DNA from: Streptomyces caatingaensis
GTDB lineage: Bacteria; Actinomycetota; Actinomycetes; Streptomycetales; Streptomycetaceae
DNA length: 64,000 nucleotides
Direction: 5' to 3'
Assembly: GCF_001187435.1 (NCBI RefSeq)
Contig: NZ_LFXA01000001.1
Span: 62,001 to 126,000 of the forward strand
The translations under genes were made by a program, and so were the position numbers. Below, piece after piece: positions 53,884 through 63,653 of this stretch (its first letter is position 1; each line of letters starts with the position of its first letter). The notes below the pieces were generated by a model. The model saw nothing but the letters and a program-made list of their open reading frames with translations, had not been told where the DNA came from and did not search any database.

Positions 53884-56800
53884 TCAGCCGCCGAGGATCG
53901 TGGTGAGGAACTCGCCCGTCCAGGCGAGCAGTTCACGGCCGACCAGCGGCTTGCCGCCGATGGGGCGGGTCGCGGGGCGGGGCACCAGGATCTGCTGCGT
54001 GGCCGGTTTCAGGACCGTCCGCGGGTAGAGCCGCTTGAGCCGCAGCTCCTGCGACTCGCGCAGCTCCACCGGCCCGAAGCGGACGTTGGAGCCCTGGAGG
54101 GTGATGTCGGTGACCCCGCAGGCGCGGGCGAGCATGCGCAGCCCGGCGACGAGGAGCAGGTTCTCGACCGGCTCGGGGAGCTTGCCGTAGCGGTCGGTCA
54201 GCTCCTCGCGGACGGCCTTGATGTCCTCCTCGCTGTTGGCGGAGGCGATGGCGCGGTACGCCTGGAGGCGCAGCCGCTCGCCCGGCGCGTAGTCGTGCGG
54301 GACGTGCGCGTCCACCGGGAGTTCGATCTTGACCTCGAGCGGCGGGGGCTCCTCCGCTCCCCCGGCCTCCAGGGAGGCCCGGTAGTCGGCCACGGCCTCG
54401 CCGACCATGCGGATGTAGAGGTCGAAGCCGACGCCCGCGATGTGCCCGGACTGCTCACCGCCCAGGAGGTTGCCCGCGCCGCGGATCTCCAGGTCCTTCA
54501 TCGCCACGTACATACCGGCGCCCATCTCGGTGTGCTGGGCGATGGTGGCCAGGCGCTCGTGCGCGGTCTCGGTGAGCGGCTTCTCCGGCGGGTAGAGGAA
54601 GTAGGCGTAGCCGCGCTCGCGGCTGCGGCCGACCCGGCCGCGCAGCTGGTGCAGCTGTGACAGCCCGAAGTTGTCGCCGCGTTCGACGATGAGGGTGTTG
54701 GCGTTGGAGATGTCGATGCCCGACTCGACGATCGTCGTCGAGACCAGCACGTCGAACTTCTTCTCCCAGAAGTCGACGACGACCTGCTCCAGGGCGGACT
54801 CCGACATCTGGCCGTGCGCGGTGGCGATCCGGGCCTCGGGCACGATCTCGCGCAGCCGGGCCGCCGCCCGGTCGATGGACTCGACCCGGTTGTGGATGTA
54901 GAAGACCTGGCCCTCGCGGAGCAGTTCGCGGCGGATGGCGGCGCCGATCTGCTTCTGGTCGTACGGCCCGACGAAGGTCAGCACCGGGTGCCGCTCCTCC
55001 GGCGGGGTGGTGATCGTGGACATCTCGCGGATGCCCGTGACCGCCATCTCCAGCGTCCGCGGGATCGGGGTGGCCGACATGGTGAGCACGTCAACGTTGG
55101 CCCGCAGCTTCTTCAGCTGCTCCTTGTGCTCGACGCCGAAGCGCTGCTCCTCGTCGACGATGACCAGGCCCAGGTCCTTGAACTTGGTCTCGGAGGAGAA
55201 GAGCCGGTGGGTGCCGATGACGACGTCGACCGAGCCCTCGCGCAGGCCCTCCAGCACGGCCTTGGCCTCGGTGTCGGTCTGGAAGCGCGAGAGCGCCTTG
55301 ACCACGACGGGGAACTGCGCGTACCGCTCGGAGAAGGTGCCGAAGTGCTGCTGCACCAGCAGTGTGGTGGGCACCAGCACGGCGACCTGCTTGCCGTCCT
55401 GCACCGCCTTGAAGGCGGCGCGGACCGCGATCTCCGTCTTGCCGTAGCCGACGTCGCCGCAGATCAGGCGGTCCATGGGGACGGACTTCTCCATGTCCTC
55501 CTTGACCTCGGCGATGGTGGTGAGCTGGTCGGGCGTCTCGGCGTACGGGAAGGCGTCCTCCAGCTCGCGCTGCCAGGGCGTGTCCGGGGCGAAGGCGTGC
55601 CCCGGGGCGGCCATCCGTGCCGAGTAGAGCTTGATCAGGTCGGCGGCGATCTCCTTGACGGCCTTCTTGGCGCGCGCCTTGGTCTTCGTCCAGTCCGCCC
55701 CGCCGAGCCGGTGCAGCGTCGGCGCCTCGCCGCCCACGTACTTGGTGACCTGTTCGAGCTGGTCGGTGGGGATGTAGAGGCGGTCGCCGGGCTGGCCGCG
55801 CTTGGCCGGCGCGTACTCGACGAGCAGGTATTCGCGGGTGGCGCCCTGGACGGTGCGCTGGACCATCTCGATGTAGCGGCCCACGCCGTGCTGTTCGTGC
55901 ACGATGTAGTCGCCGGCCTGGAGGGTCAGCGGGTCGATGGACTTGCGGCGGCGGGCCGGCATCCGGCCCATGTCGCGGCTCGCGGACTTCTGGCCGGAGA
56001 GGTCCGTCTCCGTGAGCACGGCGATCTTCAGGCCCGGGTCGACGAAACCGTTGTCCAGGCTCGCGCAGGAGACGTGCACGAGGGACGGGGAGAAGTCCTC
56101 CAGTCCGGCGTCGAGCCGGGCGGGGATGCCCTCGCCGCCGAGCACCTCGACCGTGCGGGCGGCCGGTCCGTGCCCCTCGGTGAGGAAGAGCGTCCGCCAG
56201 CCGTCCGCCAGCCAGCCCTTGGTGTCGGCCAGGGCGCGGGCGGTGTCGCCGCGGTAGCTCTCGGGGGCGTGCATGCCGAGCTTGAGGGTGTCCGAGTCGC
56301 CCTCCTCCTCGGCGGCGAAGGGGCTCACCGACCACCACATCATGCCCAGCTCACGGGCGCGGTCGCGGACGTCGGCGATGCTCCACAGCGAGGCGGCGTC
56401 CACGTCGACGGGCGCCTCGCCGCCGCCCGCGCTGGCCGCCCACGACGCCTGGAGGAACTCCTGCGAGGTCGCCACCAGGTCGGCCGCGCGGGTGCGCACC
56501 CGCTCCGGGTCGCACACCACGGCCATGCTGCCGGCCGGCAGGACGTCGAGCAGCAGCTCCATGTCGTCCACGAGGACGGGCGCGAGGGATTCCATGCCCT
56601 CGACGGCGATGCCCTCGGCGATCTTGCCCAGCAGTTCGCCGAGCTCCGGGTGGTCCTCGGCGAGGGCCGCCGCGCGCCGGCGGACCTCGTCGGTCAGCAG
56701 CAGCTCACGGCAGGGCGGGGCCCACAGACCGTGCTCGGCGACCTCCAGGGAGCGCTGGTCGGCGACCTTGAAGTAACGGATCTCCTCGACGTCGTCCCCC

Positions 56801-57417
56801 CAGAACTCCACGCGCAGCGGGTGCTCCTCGGTGGGCGGGAAGACGTCGAGGATGCCGCCGCGCACGGCGAACTCGCCGCGCTTCTCGACCAGCTCCACGC
56901 GGGCGTACGCGGCGGCGGCCAGCGCCTCGGTGACATCGCCGAGGTCGGCGCTCTGCCCGGTGCGCAGGCTGACCGGCTCCAGGTCGCCGAGCCCCTTGAC
57001 CTGCGGCTGGAGGACCGACCGGATGGGGGCGACGACGACGCCGACCGGCCCGGCCGCCGGGTCGTCCTGGCTCGGGTGGGCCAGGCGGCGCAGCACGGCG
57101 AGGCGGCGGCCGACGGTGTCCGAGCGCGGGGACAGCCGCTCGTGGGGCAGGGTCTCCCAGGACGGGTACTCCACGACGCCGTCCGGCGGCAGCAGGTCGC
57201 GCAGGGCCGCGGCCAGGTCCTCGGCCTCGCGGCCGGTGGCGGTGACGGCGAGCACGGGCCGGCCGGCGTCGCGGGCGAGGGCCGCGACGGTGAAGGGGCG
57301 GGCGGCGGGCGGACCGACCAGGTCGATGTGCGGCCGGTTGCCGTCGGTCGCGGCCTTCACCGCTTCGGCGAGCGCCGGATCGCGGACGACGGCGTCGAGC
57401 AGACCGTGCAGGCTCAT
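53884..57417 (-). CDS. mfd: Transcription-repair coupling factor
   Basis: A 1177-residue ATPase that removes stalled RNA polymerase and recruits UvrA. It has a UvrB-like N-terminal module (about 1-350), the RNA-polymerase-interacting CarD-like domain (about 490-580; PLTLQAGDYIVHEQHGVGRY region, split here), the helicase with Walker A GDVGYGKTE (about 655) and DEEQ (about 755), helicase C with SGIDISNANTLI and QLHQLRGRVGRS, and the TRCF C-terminal domain. The ATG at 57417 gives the conserved MSLHGLLDAV start. Length is normal. Confidence 0.96.
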   Translation of the reverse strand: MSLHGLLDAVVRDPALAEAVKAATDGNRPHIDLVGPPAARPFTVAALARDAGRPVLAVTATGREAEDLAAALRDLLPPDGVVEYPSWETLPHERLSPRSDTVGRRLAVLRRLAHPSQDDPAAGPVGVVVAPIRSVLQPQVKGLGDLEPVSLRTGQSADLGDVTEALAAAAYARVELVEKRGEFAVRGGILDVFPPTEEHPLRVEFWGDDVEEIRYFKVADQRSLEVAEHGLWAPPCRELLLTDEVRRRAAALAEDHPELGELLGKIAEGIAVEGMESLAPVLVDDMELLLDVLPAGSMAVVCDPERVRTRAADLVATSQEFLQASWAASAGGGEAPVDVDAASLWSIADVRDRARELGMMWWSVSPFAAEEEGDSDTLKLGMHAPESYRGDTARALADTKGWLADGWRTLFLTEGHGPAARTVEVLGGEGIPARLDAGLEDFSPSLVHVSCASLDNGFVDPGLKIAVLTETDLSGQKSASRDMGRMPARRRKSIDPLTLQAGDYIVHEQHGVGRYIEMVQRTVQGATREYLLVEYAPAKRGQPGDRLYIPTDQLEQVTKYVGGEAPTLHRLGGADWTKTKARAKKAVKEIAADLIKLYSARMAAPGHAFAPDTPWQRELEDAFPYAETPDQLTTIAEVKEDMEKSVPMDRLICGDVGYGKTEIAVRAAFKAVQDGKQVAVLVPTTLLVQQHFGTFSERYAQFPVVVKALSRFQTDTEAKAVLEGLREGSVDVVIGTHRLFSSETKFKDLGLVIVDEEQRFGVEHKEQLKKLRANVDVLTMSATPIPRTLEMAVTGIREMSTITTPPEERHPVLTFVGPYDQKQIGAAIRRELLREGQVFYIHNRVESIDRAAARLREIVPEARIATAHGQMSESALEQVVVDFWEKKFDVLVSTTIVESGIDISNANTLIVERGDNFGLSQLHQLRGRVGRSRERGYAYFLYPPEKPLTETAHERLATIAQHTEMGAGMYVAMKDLEIRGAGNLLGGEQSGHIAGVGFDLYIRMVGEAVADYRASLEAGGAEEPPPLEVKIELPVDAHVPHDYAPGERLRLQAYRAIASANSEEDIKAVREELTDRYGKLPEPVENLLLVAGLRMLARACGVTDITLQGSNVRFGPVELRESQELRLKRLYPRTVLKPATQQILVPRPATRPIGGKPLVGRELLAWTGEFLTTILGG

Positions 57418-57882
57418 GGGGTTTCCCGTCCAGGGTGGGCGCAAGTGGACAACGCGAAGGGCCCGACGCGAGGGGTGTGCGGTACGGGCCGGGTGTTCCC
57501 AGCGTACGACGGTCCGCGGGGGTGTGCCGGGGCGTTGCGGGCGGGCGGCGACCGCCCCGCCCCTCCTCGGAGGGGCACCCCCTCTCGCTCTTCGTTTCCC
57601 CGGGTGCTCCGCCCTGCTGCCCCGGGGGCGCCTCCGCCGACGCGGGCCCGGGGATCCCGGACGCGCACCCCCGTGGCACGTCCGGGTCCTCCGCCGGCCG
57701 GGTACCGGCCCGCCGCGCTTTCCAGCCTGCTCGTCGCGCGCGGCCGGCGCGATGGGGTACGGCGGTCTCTCCGGGGTGGGGACGGCACCACCCCGCGGCC
57801 TGCGGCTGTCCCCAACGGGCCGTCAGGAGCCGTCCGCTCGTGGGACGTGCGATGCGCCCGGAAACAGGGGGAAAGGAGGGAA

Positions 57883-57933
57883 ATGGCCGAACCGCTCTCC
57901 CCTGTGGGGGAACGCGCGGCGAAGAAAGCGTGA
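57883..57933 (+). CDS. Candidate 16-residue small ORF with a strong ribosome site
   Basis: ATG at 57883 is preceded by AAAGGAGGGAA, the best Shine-Dalgarno in this 634-bp gap, and encodes MAEPLSPVGERAAKKA then TGA. It ends 118 bp before the transglycosylase gene on the same strand. It may be a leader peptide or a small protein. The gap also holds a palindrome GCCCCTCC-tc-GGAGGGGC (57559-57576) and a promoter-like TTGAGG-N16-TTATGG (57963-57990) downstream of the small ORF. Confidence 0.5.
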   Translation: MAEPLSPVGERAAKKA

Positions 57934-58051
57934 AGCGCGTCCCGGGGCAAGACAATTGGGGCTTGAGGGAATTAGTGTTCGGGGTTATGGCCGAGGGGGG
58001 CGTCCGACGACCTCCTGCGCACGGCCGCCGGTCTCCCGAGGAAGCAGCCCA

Positions 58052-59857
58052 GTGAAGATACTTCGTACGCGCGCTGCCAGCGTCTCCCGACAGGGACTGT
58101 GCACGGCTCTGCTCGTCGCCAGCCTGACGGCCGCGGTCGGCGCCAGCCCCCCGCACCCCACAGCCAGCTCCGAGGACCCCGCGCCGGGCCCGGGCAACCC
58201 GCAGACGCTGCCGCACGGTTCGCCCAACCTGGCCCTGCCCGACCTCGTCCCGCCGCCCGGCACCGGCAAGCCCGGCCCCGGCGGCCCCGGGAGCAAGGAG
58301 GAGGTCAAGGGCATCCCCGCCACGGCCCTGGCCGCCTACAAGAACGCGGAGAGATACGCGAAGGAGCGGTGGCCGGACTGCCACGTGCCCTGGGAACTCA
58401 TCGCCGCCATCGGCAAGGTGGAGTCCGACCACGGCGCCATGGGCGGCGGCCTGCGCCCCGACGGCTCCACGGAGAAGGCCATCATCGGCCCCCCGCTGAC
58501 GGGCGAGAAGTTCGCACTCGTCCGGGACACGGACGGTGGCCGCTGGGACGGCGACACCCAGTACGACCACGCCGTCGGGCCCATGCAGTTCATCCCGTCC
58601 ACCTGGGCCTCCTACAGCGCGGACGGCCGCAACGCCGGCCAGAACGACCCCAACAACATCTTCGACGCGGCGGCCGGCACGGCGCGCTACCTGTGCGCGG
58701 GCGGCCTCGACCTGAGCAAGCAGGCCGACCTGGAGAAGGCGGTCCTGCGCTACAACTCCTCGCGCCAGTACCTCAACACGGTGGTGGCGTGGATGACGGC
58801 GTACCGCAACGGGGAGGGCGGTGCGATCCCCGATCCGTCGGGCGGGCCGTCCACCGGGACGACGCCGTATCCGGGGACGACGCCGCGGCCGACCGTGCCG
58901 GTGCCCACCGGGCCGGGGACGGTTCCGCCCAGGACGACGCCGTCCACGACGACGCCTGAGCGGCCGGACGGCACGCGGAAGCCGGACGACCGGGGACGGC
59001 CGAAGGATCCGGACAAGTCCCGGGACCGGGATGGTGACAAGGGCCAGGGAGAGCACAAGAAGCCGAAGCCGCCGGCACCGCGGGCGGTACGGCTCGACCG
59101 CATGGACGGTGCCGAGCTGACCGCCCACGTGGGCGAGACCTTCGAGCACAAGGCTCGTGTACGGGCCCTCACGGCCGACGGGAAGGGCGTCCCGGGCACC
59201 CGCGTCCGCTTCAAGATCGTCGGCGCCGACAAGGCGCTCTTCAAGGACGGAACCGACACCTTCGTCGCCTCGGCGGGCAAGGACGGGATCGCCACGTCGC
59301 CCGCGATCCGGGCAGGCGACAAGACGGGCGAGTTCTACATCCTCGCCACCCTCGAAGGCCGTGACGCCAAGGCGGTCGAGTTCGACGCCACGGTCACGCC
59401 TGCGCCCGCGCCGAAGGCCGCGCGCTTCACGGCGATGGGCGGCGACCTGCGCTACAAGCCGGGCGAGTCCGTCCCCCGCCGGGCCATCGCCAAGGCGTAC
59501 GACGCCAAGGGCAGGCCCGTCGACGGGGTCAAGGTCACCGTCACGGTGAAGAAGGACGGGCACCCGGCCGACAACGGCCCGTCCCTCAAGGACAAGGACA
59601 AGCTCGTACGCACCGTCACGGTCACGACCCGCGAGGGCGGGCTCGTCTTCATCGACGGGCTGGCGGCCGGCAATCAGGAGGGTGCCTTCACCCTGGAGCT
59701 GTCCACCGACGACAAGGAACCCGTCACCCTCTCCTTGGAGGTGACCGTGAAGTCGGGGGCCACGGACAAACCGACCGACAAGCCCACCACCCCGGGCAAG
59801 CCCGCCGACAAGAAGCCCGCCCCCGGACCCACGTCCACGCCCAAGTCCACCCGCTGA
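58052..59857 (+). CDS. Secreted lytic transglycosylase with C-terminal Ig-like domains
   Basis: A 601-residue exported protein. The signal peptide covers about residues 1-31. The transglycosylase domain of the SLT_2/MltB-like type (about 95-270) has the catalytic Glu in GKVESDHGAMGG and GPMQFIPSTWASY. A Thr/Pro-rich linker (about 275-345) leads to two Ig-like (Big) domains (about 350-450 and 455-555) with strand patterns such as DGKGVPGTRVRFKIVG, and a Lys/Pro tail. It cuts glycan strands while the Ig domains probably hold it in the wall. The GTG at 58052 follows GAGGAAG. Confidence 0.9.
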   Translation: MKILRTRAASVSRQGLCTALLVASLTAAVGASPPHPTASSEDPAPGPGNPQTLPHGSPNLALPDLVPPPGTGKPGPGGPGSKEEVKGIPATALAAYKNAERYAKERWPDCHVPWELIAAIGKVESDHGAMGGGLRPDGSTEKAIIGPPLTGEKFALVRDTDGGRWDGDTQYDHAVGPMQFIPSTWASYSADGRNAGQNDPNNIFDAAAGTARYLCAGGLDLSKQADLEKAVLRYNSSRQYLNTVVAWMTAYRNGEGGAIPDPSGGPSTGTTPYPGTTPRPTVPVPTGPGTVPPRTTPSTTTPERPDGTRKPDDRGRPKDPDKSRDRDGDKGQGEHKKPKPPAPRAVRLDRMDGAELTAHVGETFEHKARVRALTADGKGVPGTRVRFKIVGADKALFKDGTDTFVASAGKDGIATSPAIRAGDKTGEFYILATLEGRDAKAVEFDATVTPAPAPKAARFTAMGGDLRYKPGESVPRRAIAKAYDAKGRPVDGVKVTVTVKKDGHPADNGPSLKDKDKLVRTVTVTTREGGLVFIDGLAAGNQEGAFTLELSTDDKEPVTLSLEVTVKSGATDKPTDKPTTPGKPADKKPAPGPTSTPKSTR

Positions 59858-59871
59858 TCCCGGCGTACCGT

Positions 59872-59901
59872 CCCGTCCGCCCCTGCGGCGGGCGGGACGG
59901 G
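59872..59901. terminator. Terminator between convergent genes
   Basis: CCCGTCCGCCC (59872-59882) pairs with GGGCGGGACGGG (59890-59901), an 11-bp stem with one bulged G and a 7-base loop, between the transglycosylase stop and the end of the coiled-coil gene. Confidence 0.7.
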
Positions 59902-59907
59902 CGGGGG

Positions 59908-60810
59908 TCAGTCGCCCAGGGCCGGGTCCTCGGCGACCGGCTTGCCCGTCAACGCGGCGAGGCTGTGGCGCACATGGGCCATGTGCGATCGCAACTCCTC
60001 GCGGCGCTCCTCGTGTTCGCGGAGCACCCGCTCCGTCTCGCGGACGATCCGCTCCTCGCGCACCCGGGCCTGGGCGATCAGCGAGGCCGCCTGGGCCTCG
60101 GCGTCCTCCTGGCCGTGCCGCGCCGCCTCCTCGGCGTCCGCGTACCGGCGCTGCGCCTCGCTCAGCGTGGAGCGGGCGTACTCCTCCATCGCCGCCACCC
60201 GGGCGTCCAGCGCCGCCTCGCGCTCGGCGGCCTCGCGGCCCGCCGCGTCCCAGCGCTCGGCCTGCTCCTTCTCCTGGTCGGCGAGCATCGCCGCGGTCCG
60301 CTCGCGCATCTCCTGGAGCATGCGCAGCGCGTCGGCGCGCCGCTGTTTGGCCTCCTGCCGGGCCGTCGCCCGCAGGTCGTCCGCCACCGACTGGGCCGCG
60401 AGCTGCGCCTGCCGGGCCCACTCCTCCGCCTCGGCGCGGACCTCCACCTGGTACTCGTGCGCCGCGTCGCGCACCTTGCGGGCGTGGGCGCCCGCCGCGT
60501 CGTGCATCTCGGCGGCCTCGGCCTCGGCCCGCTCGCGCAGCCCGAGCGCCTCCGCCTCCGCCGTCGTCACCAGCCCCTGGGCGCGCGGCCCCAGCGTCTC
60601 GTAGGTCTGCGGGGGAAGCTGCGCCACCACCTGGTTCAGGCGCTGGACCTCGTCCTCCATCTCCCGGGCGAGGACCGTGAGCCGCGCGGCACGCTCCCAC
60701 GCCGAGTCGCGCTGCCGCGCGAACTCGGCGAGGGCCCGGTCCACCTGGTCAGGCCGGTAGCCGCGGCCTCGTACGACAGTGAAACCGTCAGGAGACACCG
60801 ATGCACTCAT
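59908..60810 (-). CDS. DivIVA/FilP-like coiled-coil protein
   Basis: A 300-residue, almost wholly helical protein. The N-terminal GFTVVRGRGYRPDQVDRALAEF motif resembles the DivIVA membrane-binding start (GYDPDQVD type). From about residue 45 to 285 it is an Ala/Glu/Arg heptad-rich coiled coil with no break. Streptomyces keep several such proteins at hyphal tips or as cytoskeletal filaments; many are labelled cellulose-binding protein. It lacks a membrane helix or signal. I infer a cytoskeletal or polar role but cannot say which. Confidence 0.82.
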   Translation of the reverse strand: MSASVSPDGFTVVRGRGYRPDQVDRALAEFARQRDSAWERAARLTVLAREMEDEVQRLNQVVAQLPPQTYETLGPRAQGLVTTAEAEALGLRERAEAEAAEMHDAAGAHARKVRDAAHEYQVEVRAEAEEWARQAQLAAQSVADDLRATARQEAKQRRADALRMLQEMRERTAAMLADQEKEQAERWDAAGREAAEREAALDARVAAMEEYARSTLSEAQRRYADAEEAARHGQEDAEAQAASLIAQARVREERIVRETERVLREHEERREELRSHMAHVRHSLAALTGKPVAEDPALGD

Positions 60811-60947
60811 GCTTGTAGCCCCTTATTCCGGAAACCCGGTATGCGACGCGGTCAGGCGCACATCATTCCCGTACGGGGGAAGTGCCCGAAACGCGACACT
60901 CCGCCCGCCTCTGCTGTCAAGGATGCGCCAACCGGCAGCGCGGGGCG

Positions 60948-63653
60948 CTAGAAGAGACCGTCCCACATCTGCTCCAGCAGCACCGCCCACCAGTTCTCGG
61001 GCGAGGCCAGGGCCGCCGGGTCGAGCGCCGCGAGCTGGTCCTGGAAGTCCACGGTCCAGCGCCCGGCCTGCTCCGGAGTCAGACCGTAGCGCCAGCGCCA
61101 CATGCGGCCGAGCAACGCCAAAGAGCGTACAAACTGAGGAAGGCTCGTGTTGACGAACTGCGGTGCAGCGGGCCGCCCGTCCGGGCCCGCCTCCAGCGGC
61201 ACGGCCACGATGTGCGCCGTGCCGTACTGGACGCACAGCTGACGGCCGTAGTCGGTGCCCATCACCAGGTACGAACCGGCGTCCGGGGCCGGCTGCACCC
61301 CGCGCTCCACCGCCAGCTCCGCCAGCGTCGGCACCGGGCGGCCGGGCTGGGCCTGCGCCCAGAAGAACGGACCGAGGTCCACCGGCAGCCCCGCCCACAT
61401 CAGCGTCTGCGCCACCACGTCCGGCACGCCCTGGCGGGCGACCGCGCGCTGGTCGAAGCGGAAGACGCCCTGCGGACCGAAGGATTCCGCGAGTTCGCGG
61501 CCGACGGCGTCCGGGGCGAGCGGCGGGGCCGGGCGCACCTGGTGCGGCTGCGGCGGCGGCACGCGGTTCGGCGCGGGCCGGGCCGGGCCGCCCGCGACCT
61601 GGTGCAACTCGCCCTGGTGCGCCACCAGGTGCCGCACGCCCTGCTGGCGGGTGGCGTGGTCGCGGCCGTACGGGGCGGTGTGGCTCACACGCACCTGCGG
61701 CCACGTCTCGCGCACCATCCGCGCGCAGTAACCGCCCGGCACATCACAGGACTCCAGCTCCGTGTGCAGCTCCAGGACCTGCTGCGGCGGCACGTTGAGC
61801 GAGCGCAGCTCGTGCAGGATCTGCCACTCCGGGTGCGGGGCGCCGAGGGCGCTGCGGCGGATGATCTGCTGCTCCGACCCGTCCTGGGCGCGGTAGCGCA
61901 GGACGGCCATGTAGCCGGGGCCGACGGTCGGCACACCGGCCGGCGGCTGCGGATAGCCGTAGCCACCGGGGGCGCCGGGGGCACCGGTCGCACCGGGGCT
62001 CGCGAGCACGGTGGCCGCGGCGTGCACGCCGGCGCCGGGCGTCTCGGAGGCGCCCGGAGCGGCGGGCGGTTGGCCGCCCGGGGCGCCCGGAACACCCGGT
62101 GCGCCGGGGGCTTGCGAGGGGTGCGGCGCGGGGGCGCCGGGTGCGCCGACGGCGCCCGCCGGGGCCGGGGCGCCGGGGGTGGCGGGCGGTTGCACGCCCG
62201 GGCGGCCGGGGGCGCCGGGCGGCGCGGGCACGGCGGGAGCGCCGGGGCCGGCGGGGGTGTCCGGGTTCGCGAGCACGGTGGCGGCGTGGTGGACCCCGCC
62301 GCCGGGGGTACCGGAGGGCGCGCCCGGAGCCTGCGGGCCCGCCGGGACGCCGGCGGGGGGCGTGCCGGGCGCGGCCGGTGCGGGGGGCGGGCCCTGGACG
62401 GGCGGGCGCCCCAGCGCGTCCGGCGTCGCCAGGACCGTCGCCGCGTACCCGGGCGGAGTGCCGTCTCCGGCCGAAGTCCCGGACGCGGCAGGGTCGTTCG
62501 GGCCCGGCGCGGCCGGCTCCGCCGGGGGCGCGGAGGCCCCCGGGCCGGGCGGGGGCACGGTCGGCATCGGAGGGGCCGCCGGCGGCGCGGCGGGCCGCCC
62601 CGGCTCGTCGATCGCCGGCGCGATTGCCGTTCGCGGCAGCGAACTGCCGCCGGGCATCAGCTCGGTACGGGCCTCGGCCGAGGTCCGGGGCGGAGGAGTG
62701 TCGTCCTCGTCCGACCCGGACAGCGCGGGCGCGAGCATGGTGGCGGGCAGGCCGACGGGCCCGTCCTCCTCGCCGTCCCCCGCGGAGACGTCCGCCCCCG
62801 GCCAGGTGGCCCCGTCCGCCCCCGCCCCTACGGGCTCGGCGGACGCAGCAGGCACAGCAGGCGCGGAGGGCTCGTCGGGCACAGCGGATGCGGCAGGCGC
62901 GGTGGGCGCGGCAGGCGCGGTGGGCGCTGCGGGCCCGTCCGCATCCGCTCGGGCGGAACCCGCCGTCACCCCGGCATCGCCCGTGAACGCCCCGGCACCG
63001 GCGGCCGATCCCCAACTCCCCGACGGATCAGGCGAGTCGGCGGGACGCGACGGCGCGGCGGGAACCGCGGTGCCCGCGGAAGGCGACGGCGCCTCAGGCG
63101 TCGCCGGATCGGCCGGCGGAGCCGGTGCCGCAGAGGCCGGCGTGCCGGCGGACGAGGGCTCCTCCGGCGAGCCCGCCGCCCCCGAAGCCGGGGAGGGGGA
63201 GGAGAAGGAAGAAGAGGAAGAGGAGGAGGGGGAAGAGGACGGGCCGTCCTTCCTCCGGTCGGGTATCCCCATCGCGTCCGCCGCCTCCTGGAGCCACTCC
63301 GGGGGACTCAGCAGGAAGGACGTCGCCTCCAGGTCCAGGCGGCGCGGCGGGGTGTCGGCCGCCGCTGCCGGTGCGGGTTCCTCCACGACGCCGTACTCCT
63401 CCTCGTACCGCCGGATCACCTCTCCCACCGGCAGCCCGGGCCAGAGGGTGGTCTCCCCGCTGTCCCGGGCGATCACCATCCGGGTGTGCGCGCCGTCCGC
63501 CGCCGCGACGCCGTCGCGGTCCTCGGCCCAGGCGACGAAGCCCAGGTCGAACTCCCGCACCCGCACCTCGCGGTGCAGATACGCCGGTACGTCACCGTTG
63601 ACCCAGCGCTCCGCGCGCTCCTGGGCCTGCGCGAAGGTCACCACCGCGCTCAT
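60948..63653 (-). CDS. Deaminase-like plus SUKH-4 domain protein with long low-complexity linker
   Basis: A 901-residue protein. Residues 1-90 form a small alpha/beta domain of Imm35/YrhB-like appearance. About 95-575 is Pro/Ala/Gly/Ser-rich with a poly-Ser run and three repeats of the motif AATVLA-x-P. A deaminase-like domain (about 580-665) has HPE (607-609) and paired cysteines Cys636 and Cys643 (CDVPGGYC). A SUKH-4-type domain (about 710-895) contains GVFRF, GLPVDLGPFF and SYLVMGTDYG, ending ENWWAVLLEQMWDGLF. These folds belong to polymorphic toxin and immunity systems. The ATG overlaps the upstream SUKH gene (ATGA). Confidence 0.82.
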   Translation of the reverse strand: MSAVVTFAQAQERAERWVNGDVPAYLHREVRVREFDLGFVAWAEDRDGVAAADGAHTRMVIARDSGETTLWPGLPVGEVIRRYEEEYGVVEEPAPAAAADTPPRRLDLEATSFLLSPPEWLQEAADAMGIPDRRKDGPSSSPSSSSSSSFSSPSPASGAAGSPEEPSSAGTPASAAPAPPADPATPEAPSPSAGTAVPAAPSRPADSPDPSGSWGSAAGAGAFTGDAGVTAGSARADADGPAAPTAPAAPTAPAASAVPDEPSAPAVPAASAEPVGAGADGATWPGADVSAGDGEEDGPVGLPATMLAPALSGSDEDDTPPPRTSAEARTELMPGGSSLPRTAIAPAIDEPGRPAAPPAAPPMPTVPPPGPGASAPPAEPAAPGPNDPAASGTSAGDGTPPGYAATVLATPDALGRPPVQGPPPAPAAPGTPPAGVPAGPQAPGAPSGTPGGGVHHAATVLANPDTPAGPGAPAVPAPPGAPGRPGVQPPATPGAPAPAGAVGAPGAPAPHPSQAPGAPGVPGAPGGQPPAAPGASETPGAGVHAAATVLASPGATGAPGAPGGYGYPQPPAGVPTVGPGYMAVLRYRAQDGSEQQIIRRSALGAPHPEWQILHELRSLNVPPQQVLELHTELESCDVPGGYCARMVRETWPQVRVSHTAPYGRDHATRQQGVRHLVAHQGELHQVAGGPARPAPNRVPPPQPHQVRPAPPLAPDAVGRELAESFGPQGVFRFDQRAVARQGVPDVVAQTLMWAGLPVDLGPFFWAQAQPGRPVPTLAELAVERGVQPAPDAGSYLVMGTDYGRQLCVQYGTAHIVAVPLEAGPDGRPAAPQFVNTSLPQFVRSLALLGRMWRWRYGLTPEQAGRWTVDFQDQLAALDPAALASPENWWAVLLEQMWDGLF

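Noticed and set aside
57418..58051. Possible second ydaO riboswitch upstream of the transglycosylase gene
   Set aside because: The region is GC-rich with GGGG runs but lacks the GGGGTGAA and CCCGAACCCGACAGCT blocks seen upstream of rpfA.
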